Origin: Amia ocellicauda
Lineage: Eukaryota; Chordata; Actinopteri; Amiiformes; Amiidae
Reading direction: 5' to 3'
Assembly: GCF_036373705.1 (NCBI RefSeq)
Contig: NC_089856.1
Coordinates: 1,861,501 to 1,925,500, forward strand
Length of the DNA: 64,000 bases
Below, piece after piece: positions 1 to 15,400 of this stretch. The stretch's first letter is position 1. Each line of letters starts with the position of its first letter. Under the pieces are notes generated by a model, which saw only the letters and a list, made by a program, of their open reading frames with translations, was not told where the DNA came from and ran no database searches. A program made the translations under genes and the position numbers.

Positions 1-1690
1 TAATTTGTCACTCATCGTTACTCTGTGTAAATCACATATTGGACAAAGGGTTTTGAACAATAGATCAATCTTTCCCTTGCAGATGACTTCTAAAACTGTG
101 CCGGACTGGGTCTCTTCAGGACCTATGACAAATATAAATGGCCGAGACAAATGACAGACACAGGAAGGATCTCAGCAGTTCAGCCAACAGACAAGCACAG
201 AGACGGATCAAGGTGGGAGGTTAGAACATGCAGGACAGATGGAGGGGAGAGGGGAGGAGGGGAAGGGAGGAGGAGTTGTGGACGAGATCTTTTGAGGAGA
301 AGTGTTAATTTCCAGGACTGGATGTTAATGCGCTGCCCGGGGGTCTAAAACACGGTCCTCCGTTGCAGTCTCAGGGTTTGTCCCGTGTGTGGAAGACTTA
401 CTGGAGACAAAACCTGAGCGCGGGTGTTTCAAGCACAGGGGATGTGTGCGTTCTCCGGGGGTCTGTCCCACGTTTCCAGGAATCTTTGTGTCTGTATTGC
501 TAAGAATTGAAGAAGTGGGTACTCCAGTACAAGAAAGTGCTAATGGAAAACCTTTTTTTTTTTGGTTGTTGTTGGAGGGTGTGTTGTAGCCATTTGACCT
601 TTAACAAAATTAAAACCCATATTTAAGTGTGTTTGTTGTTGTTTGTCCTGGATATGAGGAGACTGGAGGAAAATCAGCAAAGGAGGCGTTTGAGGAATGA
701 GTTTTGTCAGATGAGAAATGAATATAAAATTAAATTAAATAAAGAGTCACAGATTCAATGCTGTCGAGCGCTCGTGCATGTGCAGGGTACAGGTTATGAG
801 CACAGGCCTTGTACACTCGTGCGCTGGCACAGTTACCGGGGGACTCGCATCGCCCCCTCTGCCGGGCCATGCTGCTCAGACTTTGGCATGCTTTCGGCCA
901 AGAGAAACACTGTAAGCACATTATGCGATGAAACCGAGACATCCAAACCTCCCAGCTCCTCCAACCCACTCACTGGCTCCCCCCTTTACACCATCCGTGT
1001 GCAGCTCTGGCTCCGCTTGGGGGACTACGGCTACACAATTGTGTGTTCAGTTTTGTGCTCCGTGTTTTGTCACAAGCTGCAGGGCTCTGGCAGAGTAACC
1101 TCTGCTGCTTTGGGCAGAACCTGCCAGCTCCCGGACGCTAGATCAATGACACAGTGCCGTCTGTCGTCTTGCAGTGGTGGGTTGGGAGGCGGAGAGATTT
1201 TCCGGCGGTCTGTTACTTAAGCCAGAGGCAGCCATGCACTCGCGGATGTCCGCCGTGCAGCTCTGAAGAACGGGCCTGCGTAGGTTCTGTGAGAGAAACC
1301 TCACCCACTGAATGCTGGGGGGAACCTCTTGCTCGCTTTCTCTTCTTCACACCATAAATCACCTTCGCTTACAACCACGACCTGGCCCCACATTCAGCGT
1401 CGTATCAAGATCTTTGTTCTGGGTCTGAGGAAGATCTCGCTAGAACGGTCTGCTGGGTTTTGTTTTAGGGAGACCTATCCACTAGTCTCTCTGCAGATCT
1501 GACTAATGGTTTTACTCTTAGGGACATTAATCTCCAGCTTTGGCCACACAGTGAGGATGAAGCTAGCAGTTCCTCCACAGGAGATGTCTGGATGGAATGT
1601 TGGCTAGCCTATTTAGTAATTAAAGACCAGCCGCAGTCCACACAGTACTCTTGAGACGGCTCAAAGGGACACACGGCCACTTGATCCTAC
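1..1690. other. TRIP10 intron 9 (partial), no coding exon recognised
   Basis: This stretch lies downstream (in the minus sense) of the last TRIP10 exon visible in the window. I looked on the minus strand for the HR1 coiled-coil and SH3 exons that follow the F-BAR region in this family and recognised none. Short open frames here resemble no known protein. It is best read as intron. Confidence 0.6.
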
Positions 1691-1879
1691 CTTACTCTTC
1701 TTGCTGAAGGGCCACAGCTTGTTGCGGTTCTTGCCAACGGAGCGCTCCAGGGGGCCCTTGGGGGTACCAAGACTGCTGTCCGAGGACGCCCGGTTGATGC
1801 CTTGGCTGTAATCCTCGAAATCCAAGTCCCCTGGCCTCTCGAACCCGGACTTGTGCATCTCAATGAGGATCAGAGAGTC
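1691..1879 (-). CDS. TRIP10: TRIP10 exon 9 (end of F-BAR, linker)
   Basis: The exon encodes [40 protein letters not shown] and then a basic stretch ending [10 protein letters not shown]. The SGF-x-RPGD and FED-(Y/F)-SQ motifs end the F-BAR region. The linker with SDSSLGTP is TRIP10-like. It has 63 codons, acceptor GTGCAG and donor GTAGGA. Confidence 0.95.
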
Positions 1880-4800
1880 CTGCACAGGGGAAAGAGGGAG
1901 AGGAGAGCTTTGTAATGTCATGTCGTTGTCAGCCACAACAGATACAGACGGTTGACAAATTAAAGTAAAAACCAACAAAGTGTCTCAGTGAGCTGTTGGG
2001 CAGCACGAGCCCCAGAGCAGCTTCACTGCTCTTGGCACAGATTCTACGAGTCTCTGGACTCTACTGGAGGGATGGACACCATTCTTCCAAAAGATATTCC
2101 CTCATTTGGGGTTTTGATGATGGTGGGGGAGAGCGCCATCTAACATGTCAGTCCAAAATCTCCCATAGGTGTTCAACTGAGTTGAGATCCGGTGACTGCG
2201 AAGGCCATAGCATATGATTCACATCATTTTCATACTCATCACACCATTCAGTGACCCTCGTGCCCTGTGGATGGGCATTGTCATCCTGGAAGAGACCACT
2301 CCCATCAGGATAGAAATGTGTCACCATAGCATAAAGGAGATCACTCGGAATAACTGTGTCATGATTGCAGTGACCCTTCACTCTAAGGGGACAAATGGAC
2401 CCAAACCATGCCAGGAAAATGCCCCCCACAGCGTAACAGAGCCTCCGGACCCCCTCACTGTAGAGGTCCAGCAGTCAGGCCTGTCCCGTTCTCTTGGTGT
2501 CCCACACATGCACTAGCCCACTTTGAGAATATGGTGAAGGATGACTCATCTGACCATCTCTGTAGACCAGTGACTATGGTTTTTGCACCACTAACCTCTC
2601 AGATGTGCATGAGGGGTTTCTACACTGCAGCCCTAATATAATATCCCTCTCTGTGTAGTTTTCGACGGCCTGTTCTTGCTGACAGTCTGATCATGTCCTG
2701 CATTGACATTCTCAGTCACCTGGGAAAGAGTTGCTCTTCTGTTTGTCCTTAAATAATGCAGTAATGCATCAAATGTGCACTTTCAACCACAATTTCCAAG
2801 TCTATTTACTGATGTCTTTCACATAGACCTAAATGACAGGTCTATTGAAACACGAGCCAGTTGAGTGTCTGTGTGACTGAAGCTCCTGCCATTCGTGCCC
2901 CAATAATGACCCCTCTTTCAAAGTCACTTAGATCCTTTCCTCTTGCCACCTGGATCCAAAATCGAGGTCAACTGGGTCTGCTCAGCATTTGTATACATGC
3001 CACAGAGCATGATGGGATGTTAATTGCTTAACTGTATCATGCAGTGCACCCGTTTGGAGGCATCTGCATTCATTACATTCCTCCACTCATTTATTCAGGT
3101 TTTCCCTTAGTATATAGGAACAAATTATTCTGACTGATTAATTGGAAGGTGCCCTGCTATTGTAGGAACTTGATTTCTTAGCAGACACCCTTATCCAGGG
3201 TGACTTAAAATTGTTACAATATATCACTATTTTTTACATTTGCCCATTTACCGGAGCAATCTAGGTTAAGTACCTTGCTCAAGGGTACAACAGCAGTGCC
3301 TGAACCCACAACACTGTGCTCCACAGTCCAAAGCCCTAACCTAACCACTAACTCCACAATACTGCCCTAGATTAGTGTTGGATATTTAGTGGACTGTGGT
3401 TTGGTGTTGGTTGGGCAGAGGATCACTAACTCACGTTTCTCTCATTGATGGAGGACGCCGCCTTGGCAATGCCATCCAAGCACTTCCCGATGATTGGCAT
3501 CACCCGCTTCTCCGTTTCGGCAAAGGTGTTGTAGCCGTCTGCCAGCTTCTGCACTCGCCGCTCGTCCATCTTCTGCAGTTTCTGCAAGGGCAAGACGGGG
3601 CGCTGTCAGCACCGGTTTCACGAACATGGTCATTGCGTTCTCTTGTTCTCCCCCAGAGACTCGGGAAAAGGGAATATGTGCGTTGAATCTCTAAAGAAAA
3701 CTTTCACCCGCTTAAATATATGTAAATAAACAGATACAGTACAGCCAATTGAGTGTGAATGCCAGGCCCAGTGTGGTTCTGTTAGGAGGAAGAGTTTTTC
3801 TTTGGTGCTCTCTCTACACTGAGAAATAACCCAGAGAAGTGATCAGATACTAAATTCTCATAGCTGCAATAAAAGGGTTCAATATCAAATCAGACTACGC
3901 CAGGGTTTTCTCCCAACTGAGCTTTCAATTACTCAATTGAACCTTAATTATTATTACTCTATCTTAGCAGACACCCTTCACCAGGGTGACTTACAATTGT
4001 TACAATGTATCACATTAAATTTACATGGGCAACTGGAGCAATCTAGGTAAAGTACCTTGCTCAAGGGTACAACAGCAGTGTCCCTCACCTGGGATTGGAC
4101 CCACAACCCTCCACTACAGAGTCCAGAGCCCTAACCACTACTCCACACCACTGTGTTTAGGAAATAATTAGTTCAATTAAGGGTTCAAGTAAGTAATTGA
4201 GATTCCTCTCCAGTTAGGGCCAGAGGGTTCGGTTCCTTCAACATTTTGGGGATACAAGATGGGAAGGGATGTGGGGAGGGTCATTACGTTGAAGATGTCT
4301 GGCAGTTCAGAGAAGTAGTACTGGTTCTGGTCTTTGTTGTATTTCTGGAGCTGGGAGGCGTAGTCATTTTTACATTCCTCTGCCGCGTGCATGCGTCCGT
4401 GGGCCTGCAGCTTGGCCTGAAAATGAGACGAATATACTGCATTCAGCGGTGGAAAAAAGGCTCATGCAAATCATTCAAAAGGTACACCTGCTTCCGTAGT
4501 GACTGCTGCTCCACTTCATCCCCAACATTTAATCTCAAATCAGGTCCCCCCCTCTGAAACAAATCCTGATGTAGGCGAATGGCAGTCAAGCAGGTATCAG
4601 AACTCTTTATCACCCCCCTCCAACACACCCAATCACTGACACTATCTGAACTAGATTGGATTGGAGTGGATATATTGGTTAAACTAGTTCTGTTAAGTTA
4701 GGGAGTTGAATTCAGTCAATAAATGTTTGGGTGGAAGAGAATAAAAAAAGGAGTAAAAGAAAAACTCTCTAGGACAGGGGCAGGCCATTCCTCTTGGTCT

Positions 4801-7800
4801 ACAAACCAATGGTCGATGTGGCAAAGCACCTCCTTTCTCCTTATATCCATACACCACTCATTACACCAATAATTGACTCCACATTGTCTTCACTTCTCAC
4901 TCAATTAAAATGGTAACGTGGGATTTTGGACCCCTCTCTAGATTCAGTCTGAGGAGTTCATAGGGCACCGAACAAGATACATACACACACAAAGCAGCAA
5001 TTTCAGACTTGACAAAGACCATCACCAGAATAAGAAACGCAGTGCTTAAAGCTTGGCCCAGGCCTGTGCCCCTCTGTAACGCATGTTCATGTAAATCAGG
5101 GGCCAATCGTGTGAAAAGGGAGGATCCGTCATCATCACAGGGACCAACAAGAGCACAATTACGGCAGGATGCTCTTCACCTGGATGCCGGCGTGTTCAAG
5201 CTTACATCCACTCTAAGGAATCGCTAAGATCGACATTGCAGGCATCTGGATTGGCCAAAAACTGGGAAGGGATGTAACAGTGTCGGCGGGGACGTTGGTG
5301 GGGCCTACCTTCTCCACATCAGCCTTGGTGGCATTTATGTCCTGATCAGTCTTCTCTGCGTACTGAGCAGCTTTCTCCGCTTCCCGCCACTCCCTCTCGA
5401 ACCGTTTCTTACTCTGCAGAGAGGGAGAGGGAGAGAAAATAAATCACAGGCCGAGTTGGTGTGGCCATTCTTTCATAGCAAGCAAAGCCAGCACAGGGTG
5501 TTTGTCACTTAAACAATTAAAGTTGCTGGGTGTCCAAATGATGCTTTCAAGGGGGACTTTTCCTATAAAACATGTTTGCGATTGCATGGAAAATCTGTGA
5601 AGGGATTGCCTAGCCTTGATAATGACAACCGGAGGAACGGGGGATCCCCCAAGCCTGGATGTGGGAACCGTGCCGGAAGACACCGGAGCCAAGGAATGTG
5701 TATGCGACGCCCAGGAAAGGCCAGAGAAAAGAAGCACCTTGAATGCGAATTTCAAGTAATTATACCTCGCTCTAAGAAATATTTCCTTTCTGGCTCTCCC
5801 AAAGTAGTGGTTTGCTATGTTAAACTGCCAGTTTTCTTTATGAGCTAAGGTAAATATTTTCACAACTACTAGCTATCAATGTGACATGAGAAATAAAAAC
5901 AAGGACAAAAATGGAGAGCGAGAGATTCATGCATAAGCAAATAAAGGGGAAGAGCCTTAAAAAAAAAAAAACAGTCCTAGGACAATTAATAGACTCCCCT
6001 ATCCTGTACAGATACCCACATCCTTTCCACACAAACTGCAGCAGCACCAGGACTAGTTTGCTGACCTTGGCCAATTCCTTGATATTCCCAAAATAGCTAC
6101 ATATTCCAGGCCACATTCACTGATGCACCAAATGGGGATTTTTTTTATTTTTATTTTTTAAATATCACAAATAAAAACAAAGGCTTTTTGACTGTATTGA
6201 CTACTATCCCTGTGGCATGCAGTATAGATGGGGCCATCAAATACCTTCCGATACATTCTATAGCAGGACTGCGGCACAATCAGCTTGTTAATTGTTCTGC
6301 TTACTTGTCAGTCCGCTGAGTTGCATAACAAGTATTATTTTTTGTAATGCTTTTACAGAAGACCGTGACTGGAATAGAAAGGTAACCAGAGCAAGACCAG
6401 GACGCGAGGAAGACTCACACTGTCCAGCTGTTTGAAGCTACTGTCCAGGAACTGCTGTGCTTTCCTCCCTTCTGCGAGGTACTGCAGACAGACAGACAGA
6501 TCGGCGTTAGACCTTCACACATCAGGTTCCCCTCAGGCTGATATGACCATTCCTGCCCGAACCGAGTCTAGGATCTTTCTCCAGCTCTTGACAGCACAGA
6601 GGTACAGTTTTTACTGCGTGGGTACCCCTCTCTCTCCTTCTCTATGATCCCCCTTCTTTTTCAGATTCTCTCTCACTTGCTCCCTGAATCTCAGTTCTCT
6701 CTTCCCCCCTCCCACTTCTCATTTCTTACATCACACACACTCACTCTCAATCCACATCCACTGTTTATCTTTGCACAATCCTTCTCTCCATCTCCTCCCA
6801 CCCCCTCTGTCTCTCCATCTCTCCTTACTCCGGTGCTCCCTCTCCCTCGCTCACCATTTTGCGCTCCTGTTTTATCTCCTGCAGGTACTTGGTGAGCTCG
6901 ACGCAGATGTTCATCATCATGTTCTCAGAGATCACCTCCCTCTGGCCCGCATAGTCGTTCATCTCGGTCAGGATGTCCAGGAAAGACTGGTAATGAGTGA
7001 ACCTGGTGAGAGGGAGGGGGAGAACAGGGAGAGAACAGGGAGAGAAATGAGAGATTAAATTAACATCAGAATAGGCCTGTGGACTTCTCTTTAGTAATGC
7101 AAAACATAGATTTGTGTTTCTCTGTGCACTTGCTAATAAGTAAAAGCTTGTGCAATACTTGTGAAAATGTCATGTCAATAAACCATTTTCAAATGGAATT
7201 AACCGGAGAGAGAGAAAAGGAGATCCACAGAGGAAAGAGCAAGAGAGAGGGAGGGAAGGAGACGAAGCGAGATTGAGAGAGAGAGAGAGAGAGAGACAGA
7301 GGATACAAATGTGTCATGGCCAAACTTAACATTTAAAAAAAAAAAAAGCTTTTTTCCAATCACAAACACACTAGTATTGGAGAGGTGTGTGGGGAGCGCT
7401 CTCACCAGGCTGCGTGGCTATTTCTAGAAAGCGTAGTGCCCAAGTGCAGTGCAGAATTTAACATTTTTTTTTGTTATTTTAAATCAGAGGTCCAGATATA
7501 CAGAGTAACATTATCCACTTAGCCACTGTGGGAATGAGATCTACAGTGGCAAGTTGTTTCAGTTGCTCTCCCTGGGATTATCACAGCGGGCAAAGGGTCT
7601 GCCCGAATTCCCCGGCTGCCTTTCCTCGCGTACCAGTGGTGCTGTAAATCATGGGCGTGCTGACAGGGGGAGCGATAATTCATTGCAACACTGTACTGAC
7701 ACTCTGCCTCCTGCAGGGGGGTGTAAAGAGAGGCCATTGCCCCTGAGTGACGTATATTCAGGCCGTGTATGGCCCGCGGAGCGAGTTTCTGCATAGGTGT

Positions 7801-9405
7801 GTTTTGCAAGATATCACCATGACAGCTCTAGAGTGTCTGGAAGGCACTTTGTACATGCCAGGTGATTGACAGGATCTATTTTTAGGGAGGCATTCAGTTA
7901 AGGATGCAGGGTACTGATACCAGCTCATTTTAGGGGTCCCTTTCGGTCCCCAGAACCTCAGCGTCTGGGAGTTAATGATAAACTGATTCTACTCAGAGCT
8001 CATGTAACTGCTGAATTAAAGAGATACAAAAATGTACCAGATTTTCTTGTATGTTCTTCCTATTCTATGTCTTGATATATTAAGGAAGGATTGAACAAGC
8101 ACATGAAAAAAGGAACAGTCCGAAACTTTCCACATATTTATATTATTTTATCAGTGTGTGGGGGCGGTGAGATTTCACACTTGCAAGAATGTGCGTTTTT
8201 CTGCAGTCTTGTCCACTGAAAATACCACCGAGTCCCGATGGAATTCCCCAGGTTTTCCCTTTGCATGAGTTTGCATATGCAGAGTGACTTGTGCTCGCTT
8301 GCTTTGACCAGAAATCAAATCACAACTTCAGCAAACCAACAGGAAAGTGGAAATCCTTGCTGCCAAACATCACAGCATTTATTCAGAAGGATCCATTAAG
8401 GGCACACAGCACTCACCTGCATTCTTGATCTTCTTTGTTGCCCCGTTTTGGACTGTACTTCTTCGTCAAGTTCCTATGAAGCAGAGGAAAGGGGGTGAGG
8501 GTTAATCCTGAACCAGTGAGCACATACAGAGTGTACAAAATCTCCTATACAGGAGGATTGGTCCCCAACGCCCAGTACTTCAATAAAGTACACAACCTTT
8601 ACAGAGCTACAAAGCTCTCCATTCACAAACACTTATTTTGACCCACGGGCCGTTTCCTAATTAGATGTGGCCAGTGAGTCATCAGCGTTGTTGGCCAAGG
8701 GAAGCCGTCCACATGCTGAGCGAGCACGGTCTGCAGAAACCTCTTTGACCAATTTGGGACGTATAGCTACATCACATAATTGCTAAACTGCCCGGTAATG
8801 CATTTAGTTTATCATTGACGTGCATCACCCTTTGTCTCCTGCAAAAGGTCAATGAAAGAGACCATTGTCGCCTTGGAGCTACCTTCCGATTCCTGCGGTA
8901 AAGCAGCACACAATTTGAGCACTCTGCCCCAGAACTACAGCTGCCAAACTACGTCACTATTCCTCTTCCTCTCTTACTGCCCTTGCAAGTAAATGATTAC
9001 AGAAGCATCTAATTTTAATAATGAATGCAGTGTTTTCATTAATTATTGATATATACAGGAAAATAACCATTGTGAGTAGACCGCATCACCAAGATTTAGA
9101 ATGCTCTTTTACAATTGCGAAGTAGGGTTTATGCTAAAAAGACATATAAACAAATGGTACAACTAACAGACAGAGGAACAGAACTAATGCGAGTCCCAAT
9201 GCAATTCTTGTGCAACAATATCAAGTCCTAGGAAAGATCAGAACTGATTTATCTACACAGAAATGTTACTAAATGTGGAATAGTCCATCTTATATACCCA
9301 GCTCTGTAATTTCATAATTACTAAACTGTACAATTTGAACACTGTTGCTAGGTTAACAGAATACTTTGCTTGGGTTGGAGGCCTAAAAAGTCCTGCAATA
9401 CAGTC

Positions 9406-9436
<31 letters not shown>

Positions 9437-12400
9437 TTCTCCTTCTATTCAACAGGTGATTAAAGCCTTCTTGAACTTTGTGAACTCTATTAATGCTGAG
9501 GAACGTGAGATTGGCAGCAGTTCCAGAATTTCAGGAGCTTAACACTGCGATCCAACCGGAGGAGAGGAGGTGGTGTGGACTAGGGGCTGATTCAGCTCAG
9601 GTGTTTGTTTCGTTTCATCACAAGAAAGAGATTAGTTTCTCTATCAAGGACAACGTGAGGATTTTTTGGCTCCACCTTTTGCTAAAGAATGTAGTTTCAG
9701 CCATCATTACATAACAAGCATTGTCCCTCTTCATAAATTCAAAGATTTATGGTCGAAACTGCATCTTTTGAAGGCTTAATATTCTGGAGACTTGCCAGAG
9801 CTTTGCAAGCAAAAGTCACTAACATATCTGAACTAATATACTTCAGTACCACTCTGCACAAGTACAATGCCATACAGTCTGGTACGTGGCTTTATTAAAG
9901 AGCTGACCCACAGGTTTAAAGACAGAAGAGATGCGTTGGCCATTATTACCATCCCAATCACAGTCGTTAATGCAGTTGAAAATTTCATGCAAGAATGCTG
10001 AGCTGTCTATTGTTGCCCTCTCTTCTCCCCCATCACATGCTCTCGATCATGTGTCGTCTGCTCCCACTTCCCTTCCCTCGGTTCCGGTGCTGAAACACTC
10101 AAAACAATTTCCACCAGCGCACCAACGTCTCTAAAGCCTGGCGAAACACTTTCGCTATCATGTGACGACATCGTCCTTTTACACTGACATGGTTGTCAGT
10201 TTTGATGAAATGTTTAGAGAAAATATATACATTTTAATTTTTTACTTTCAACAGCTGACCGCGTTTCGGACCTTTCTGAGCTACATATCGCATATGTCGG
10301 GGACAGCCTGGGGAGCCAGGTACGCCCAAGAAAGCAAGTTCTCTCCCTTCACTGCTCTGCCATCATATCACACTGTGCTCCTCGTATCTAGACCTCTGAA
10401 GGCCTCATCCATCTCCACATTTCGGTTTTAAATCATTACCTACTTAACACCTGCACTGGATTAAAAACTGGATTAGTAACGCAAACAAATTGGTTCAATT
10501 AACATCAATTAAGGGGTCAGGCACAAAGAAATACCCGTTGACAAACATGACCCTTAATTGTTTAATGGATGTTCAGTGGTCCAGGTGTCAGTGATGTATG
10601 GAGTGCACCACAGTATTTTGTGGCTGTTGTTCTACCTGAACTTCTAAATTCAGCTCCTGATGGGCCATTTATTGGACAGATATTCAGTTCTTAAGGTGCT
10701 GATGAATCAGAGAGGTCTATGATTAATGTACGGTGGCCCCTGGGGACCGAAGCTGTGCAATTGCATAATTAAGTAACTGTCAGTTTGGCCCTCAGACTGG
10801 GAGATCCAAGCATGGCCACCTCTGCTTGTGTTATTCATGTTCTCTCACCTACACAACTTTGAGGGCCGCTTAAAAACATCACCTGCCTTAGAATGTCAAG
10901 AAGGGGTTGATAGGGGTCCAATCGAACTCATACTGAGCTCCAGTTTTGGGAAACTGGGCGGAGCCTGCAGACCCATGCTACGCCAGCAGCCTACCTGAGT
11001 TGTTTGGCATAGTTCTGCTCGATCTCCGTCCGCTCCTTCACAAACTTCACATACTTGTCTACCAGGTCCAACCCCCACTGCGTGTGCTTCTCGATGATCT
11101 CAAACTGATCCTGGGGAAAGAGTGCAAGAAAGAGAAGAGTCAGTCAGCCACACAACCAGCAGATGAAAGAACCGCACTCACCAGCAAGCCATTCAAACTC
11201 CTCCATGAACCACCTTAGAAAGGACAAAACTGGGATTGTTTCGTTTTTTTCTTCTGACATATTCTTCATTTGATATGTAGCTAAATGTATAGAAACCAAT
11301 GCACTCCCCAGTGAGCTTAGCCTTTGGTGCAGCTTTTGAACCTATGATGTCAGGTCCAGGTGTCCTTTTCCCAGGAACAAGAACATTCTGAAGTAGGTGT
11401 GGGCCTGATGTGTCCCATGAGATCAGCGGGTACGTGAAACATTCCCTTCGTCTATCTGCTGTCAGTCAAGTGTCTGCCTATCTATTCACTGATGTGAACA
11501 CCACGCTCTGCAGAGGAATGCAACCTTTAACCACGAGTTGCTGAAGCTCTCCAGACCCAGGGAAGGGCACGTCCTGAAAGAATGACCCAGAGACAAAGAG
11601 ACAGGGAGAGCAGGATGGAGGAATGGGGTGGGTTGGGGGAGGTGTCCAGAAGACTTGACCACAAAAGGTAGACTGAACGCATTAACGGTCCTTCGGAAAA
11701 CATTTGTATGTCTTGTATTTTGCCCGCACTGATGGCGTATCATGCTGAGGAACTGTAAATGTCAACGCCACGACAGTCAGCGGTTCAAGGACAGTAGCAA
11801 CACTCGAAGAGTCCTGCCCTCAATCCTCAACACCTCTGGGATGAAGTGCACTAGAAACGTCACTGCAGGAGGAATGGCACAGGCTCTATTGGTCATCGCT
11901 GAAGATTCCAGCAGTTTGAAGGTTTAACCTAGAGCCCATTAAATACACTGCCAGCAGCTGTTCTTTTGGCATTTGCCTGTTGTCCCCAATACATTTGTTA
12001 ATATAGTGTAACTGGAGAAGAAGTCACCTGGGATGTCTTAAGCACGGCGCAATGCTAATGTTAGGAGTTAGTCATTTATAGCTTAGACTGATCCACCTTT
12101 ACCATAGGTACGATTAAAGTTCAGGCTTGGATTAGTCACAGACTCAGCCAGACTCTCTAAATTAAAAACAAACATAAGAACCTCTATTACCATTAGTAGA
12201 ACTAACCTAACCAGGATTTAACATCTAATCTTTATGGATGATTACTGAAACCGCTGACCGACTGTTTTAAGCAAACAATGCTTACACAATGCCTAGTAGG
12301 TAGGGACGAGAGACAGAGAGAGAGAGCGAGCTTGTGGGCTGGCATTACAAGAAGCCCTGCTGAGCTCCAAGGAAGACGGCGCTGTAATAACACGAGAGAT

Positions 12401-15400
12401 CAGATTTTATTTCAAGGCACTTTACTCAGTCATTCCAGAACACAGACAGACAGAACACCACAAACTGCAGCTGAAACGCGTACATCTACTGTAATACGGT
12501 CAGAAACAATCCCCTGTGGGCCTTCAAAACTGGTGGTTATAAACAACAGCAACAATAACAATGCAGTGCCTCCCCAGAGAGATGTCTCGCGTCCACACCG
12601 CCTGAGCCCGGGTCGTGAAATGGACGAACAGAGCCTGACAGGGGAGGGGCAGGGAGAAGCGTCAGAGGCTTACGTGCTGGGAAGTCTGCCCCCCCGGCCC
12701 TCTGGTCTCTCTGCTCGGCACACACAGACCGGAACCAGCTTGCAGAGGCCTGGCTGTAACCCAAGTGTTAAAGAGGTTGATACACAATCGTACAGCCGAT
12801 GGGCACGACCGCAACAATGCAAGAGCGTTGCCCGACTACTAAAGGCATGCATGCTGTGGCACAATGTCGGGGTGGCGGGCCTGTACGGTCAGGTCTCCGG
12901 CTTCCATCCCAAGCAACACCCCACCCCTCCTCCCTGCCTGCCAGCCAGCCCAAAGCCCACACAGCATTGCCCGAGTACTCAGCCGCTCTGCAGGACCCCA
13001 CACAATCACAGTGCTGGCTGCCTACGCTGTGCCCCTGCTGCTGCCTGTCTGAGTAATTCACAAAGGATGTCTAGCACTGTTGCAGTTTGGCCCAGTTACA
13101 ACAAGGGTCTCCCTTTCTGTGTAGACTGGTTTTCAAAGGAAAGAGGAACAAAATGGAAACACACACAAAAAAAGTATTAACGTTAGTTGCAGTGTGCGCG
13201 AGATAATACCAGAGTGCCACTGTTACACTCGCTCCCTCTTCCCTTGAACTGCCTTACAAAACTAATTATAGTGATGCAAACTACACATTTACAACTACTG
13301 CTGCAGCTGGACTTACAGTACAAACCTCACCTGAAGCCCAGAGGATGAGGAGGTCAGACAAACAGCCCAGGAGAGACCATGCAACAGAGGGAGAGCAGGG
13401 AGTTCACAAGGTTAACAAATCCTTTTCCCTTCAGATCTGGACCACCTGGCCTCCTACAAACCCATCTTCAAGCACATCGGCACAATATCTAAGCATAATC
13501 TGGGCTTTATTGGTCGGGTATTAGCCTGCAGACCCCACAGAGATGCGAGGCACTGAAAGTCACTGGTGGAGAATTCTGCACAGTGGGATTATCTCCTTGC
13601 CTCTTGGCCATCTCCCCCTCGCTGGCAGGCTCCTCACATTGGGTGACAATAGAGAATAAGAGGGGGGTGATGCAGAATACTCAGACAGTGACATGAGTGA
13701 GGCCGAATGATCGCAAATCTCTTCTTGCTAAAGACTCTCTCGCTCTGATCCGGTCCGTCTCTCCCTGGGTATTCCCAACCCTGACTAATACAGACACGAG
13801 GTCTGTGGAAGGTCATAGGGACTCTGCACCAGTAGTAGGCCAGACAGATATATTTCTATTACACTCACACACACACTTACAATAAAAGAAAACCTCACAC
13901 TCCATCTGCCACTCAAACTGTGGGAGCCGCAGACTTTCGCACTAATGGGGCATTGAAAGTCTTGCTTGCTTTTTCATCATTTTAATTTAGCTCTAATGCG
14001 AATGGACTCAAAATAAGGTCACCAGTTTGAGATTTCCAGCACCTGCTCGTTGGCTCAAGTACAAGAGCCTGCAGCCAGTAAGATCAGGTTGTAGGGTCTT
14101 AGATTTCATTAGGGCCCGCAAGACATAACATGCTGGGGAAGTGGGGGGGCTTTGTTGTCAGGGATATTTGGAAGCCCTGTTTGAGGGATCGGTGTTACTT
14201 CACCTCACCGCCAAAACAATTCCTCCCCCTCCCGCTTCTCGGTGACATCACCGCAGCGTTTCATGTGCGGAGACGCATTCTCTGGTGACCGTGCTTCTCC
14301 CGGATCGTCTGACAGGAACTGTAATAAACTGGGCCGCTCTGCATTAAATCGCAACAACAGGGGACAACGGAGAATAAACAGTGCTGGGTTAATTAGCTCC
14401 CTGATTGCCACTGCGTTTGAACGCGATTAGATTTTATGGCTCCCCAATAAGTAATGCATTTACTGGAAAACGTGAAGTGCGGCCACAAAGGGACCAGTGT
14501 AGCGATCAAAAACCATGTTCACAGATGGACATCTTAAACGTATAAGCTTCATGTATAATAGCAGGTTATTCCAAGGTCGTTGGTATACTGCATAACACAT
14601 CTTACACTTAATTAGTGGTTTTGTTTGAGGCTTAACCAATCGGGAAAATCTGAAGTTTATTATTGTAAAGTGTACTCCTGAGGGATTTCCTTAGACATTA
14701 TGTGAAATGTGTGGGGGGGGAGAAACACAAGCAAAAAAGTCAACAAAAAGTACTTTGGTTTCATCTCACCAATTCCAGCCTTTACAACACTGTTTTATAG
14801 AGGTGGATGATTTGCTTTTGAGAGGCAGAAGATTGTGAGGTCCTGTAACTGCCCAGGACAACTGTGCAGTGAAGACTGGGCACATTCCCCCTTCAACACC
14901 CAAACCGGGAAACACTTTGTGGGCTGGTAGGTTATAATCCCACAGTCTGGGAGCCCCAGAGGATTTGCTTGCAATTCTATATTCAAGCGGTGTAAAAGAT
15001 ATATAACATTTAAGTGCTTTAACTGTAGGTCTATATTATTTCTGATCATAACTCAAGTCGGTCATGAGACAAAAAGGCTGATCCTGGTGGAAAATACAGT
15101 TCTGATTCACTGCACGCCATCACAGCAAAAACACACACACACACACACATCCCATCGCTACCTTTTTAGGACTCACTCAGTCAGTGCGTATCTGAAGCCT
15201 AGAGTGGAACGAACCCTGCAGGTCCACAGGAGAGCGACTCTTGCGCCCAGAGTCGATTCAGTGTTGAACGTAAAGCAGGATCTGAGGGCGGGGGGGTGAA
15301 CCACAGCAGAGGCCGGCGCACACGCAAGACGGGAGAGGAATGCGCGGGGCACCGGGGTCATGTTCTCACTGATCACAATCCGAGCTACATCTGGTGTTGC

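Noticed and set aside
2214-2641. Plus-strand open frames over the 2-3 kb region
   Set aside because: They are antisense shadows of the decayed Tc1 transposase.
12278-13180. A 300-codon open frame on the plus strand inside TRIP10 intron 1
   Set aside because: The translation is low-complexity (runs of N, P, S), resembles nothing, lacks splice or promoter context, and the opposite strand is also partly open. A chance ORF in GC-richer intron is more likely.
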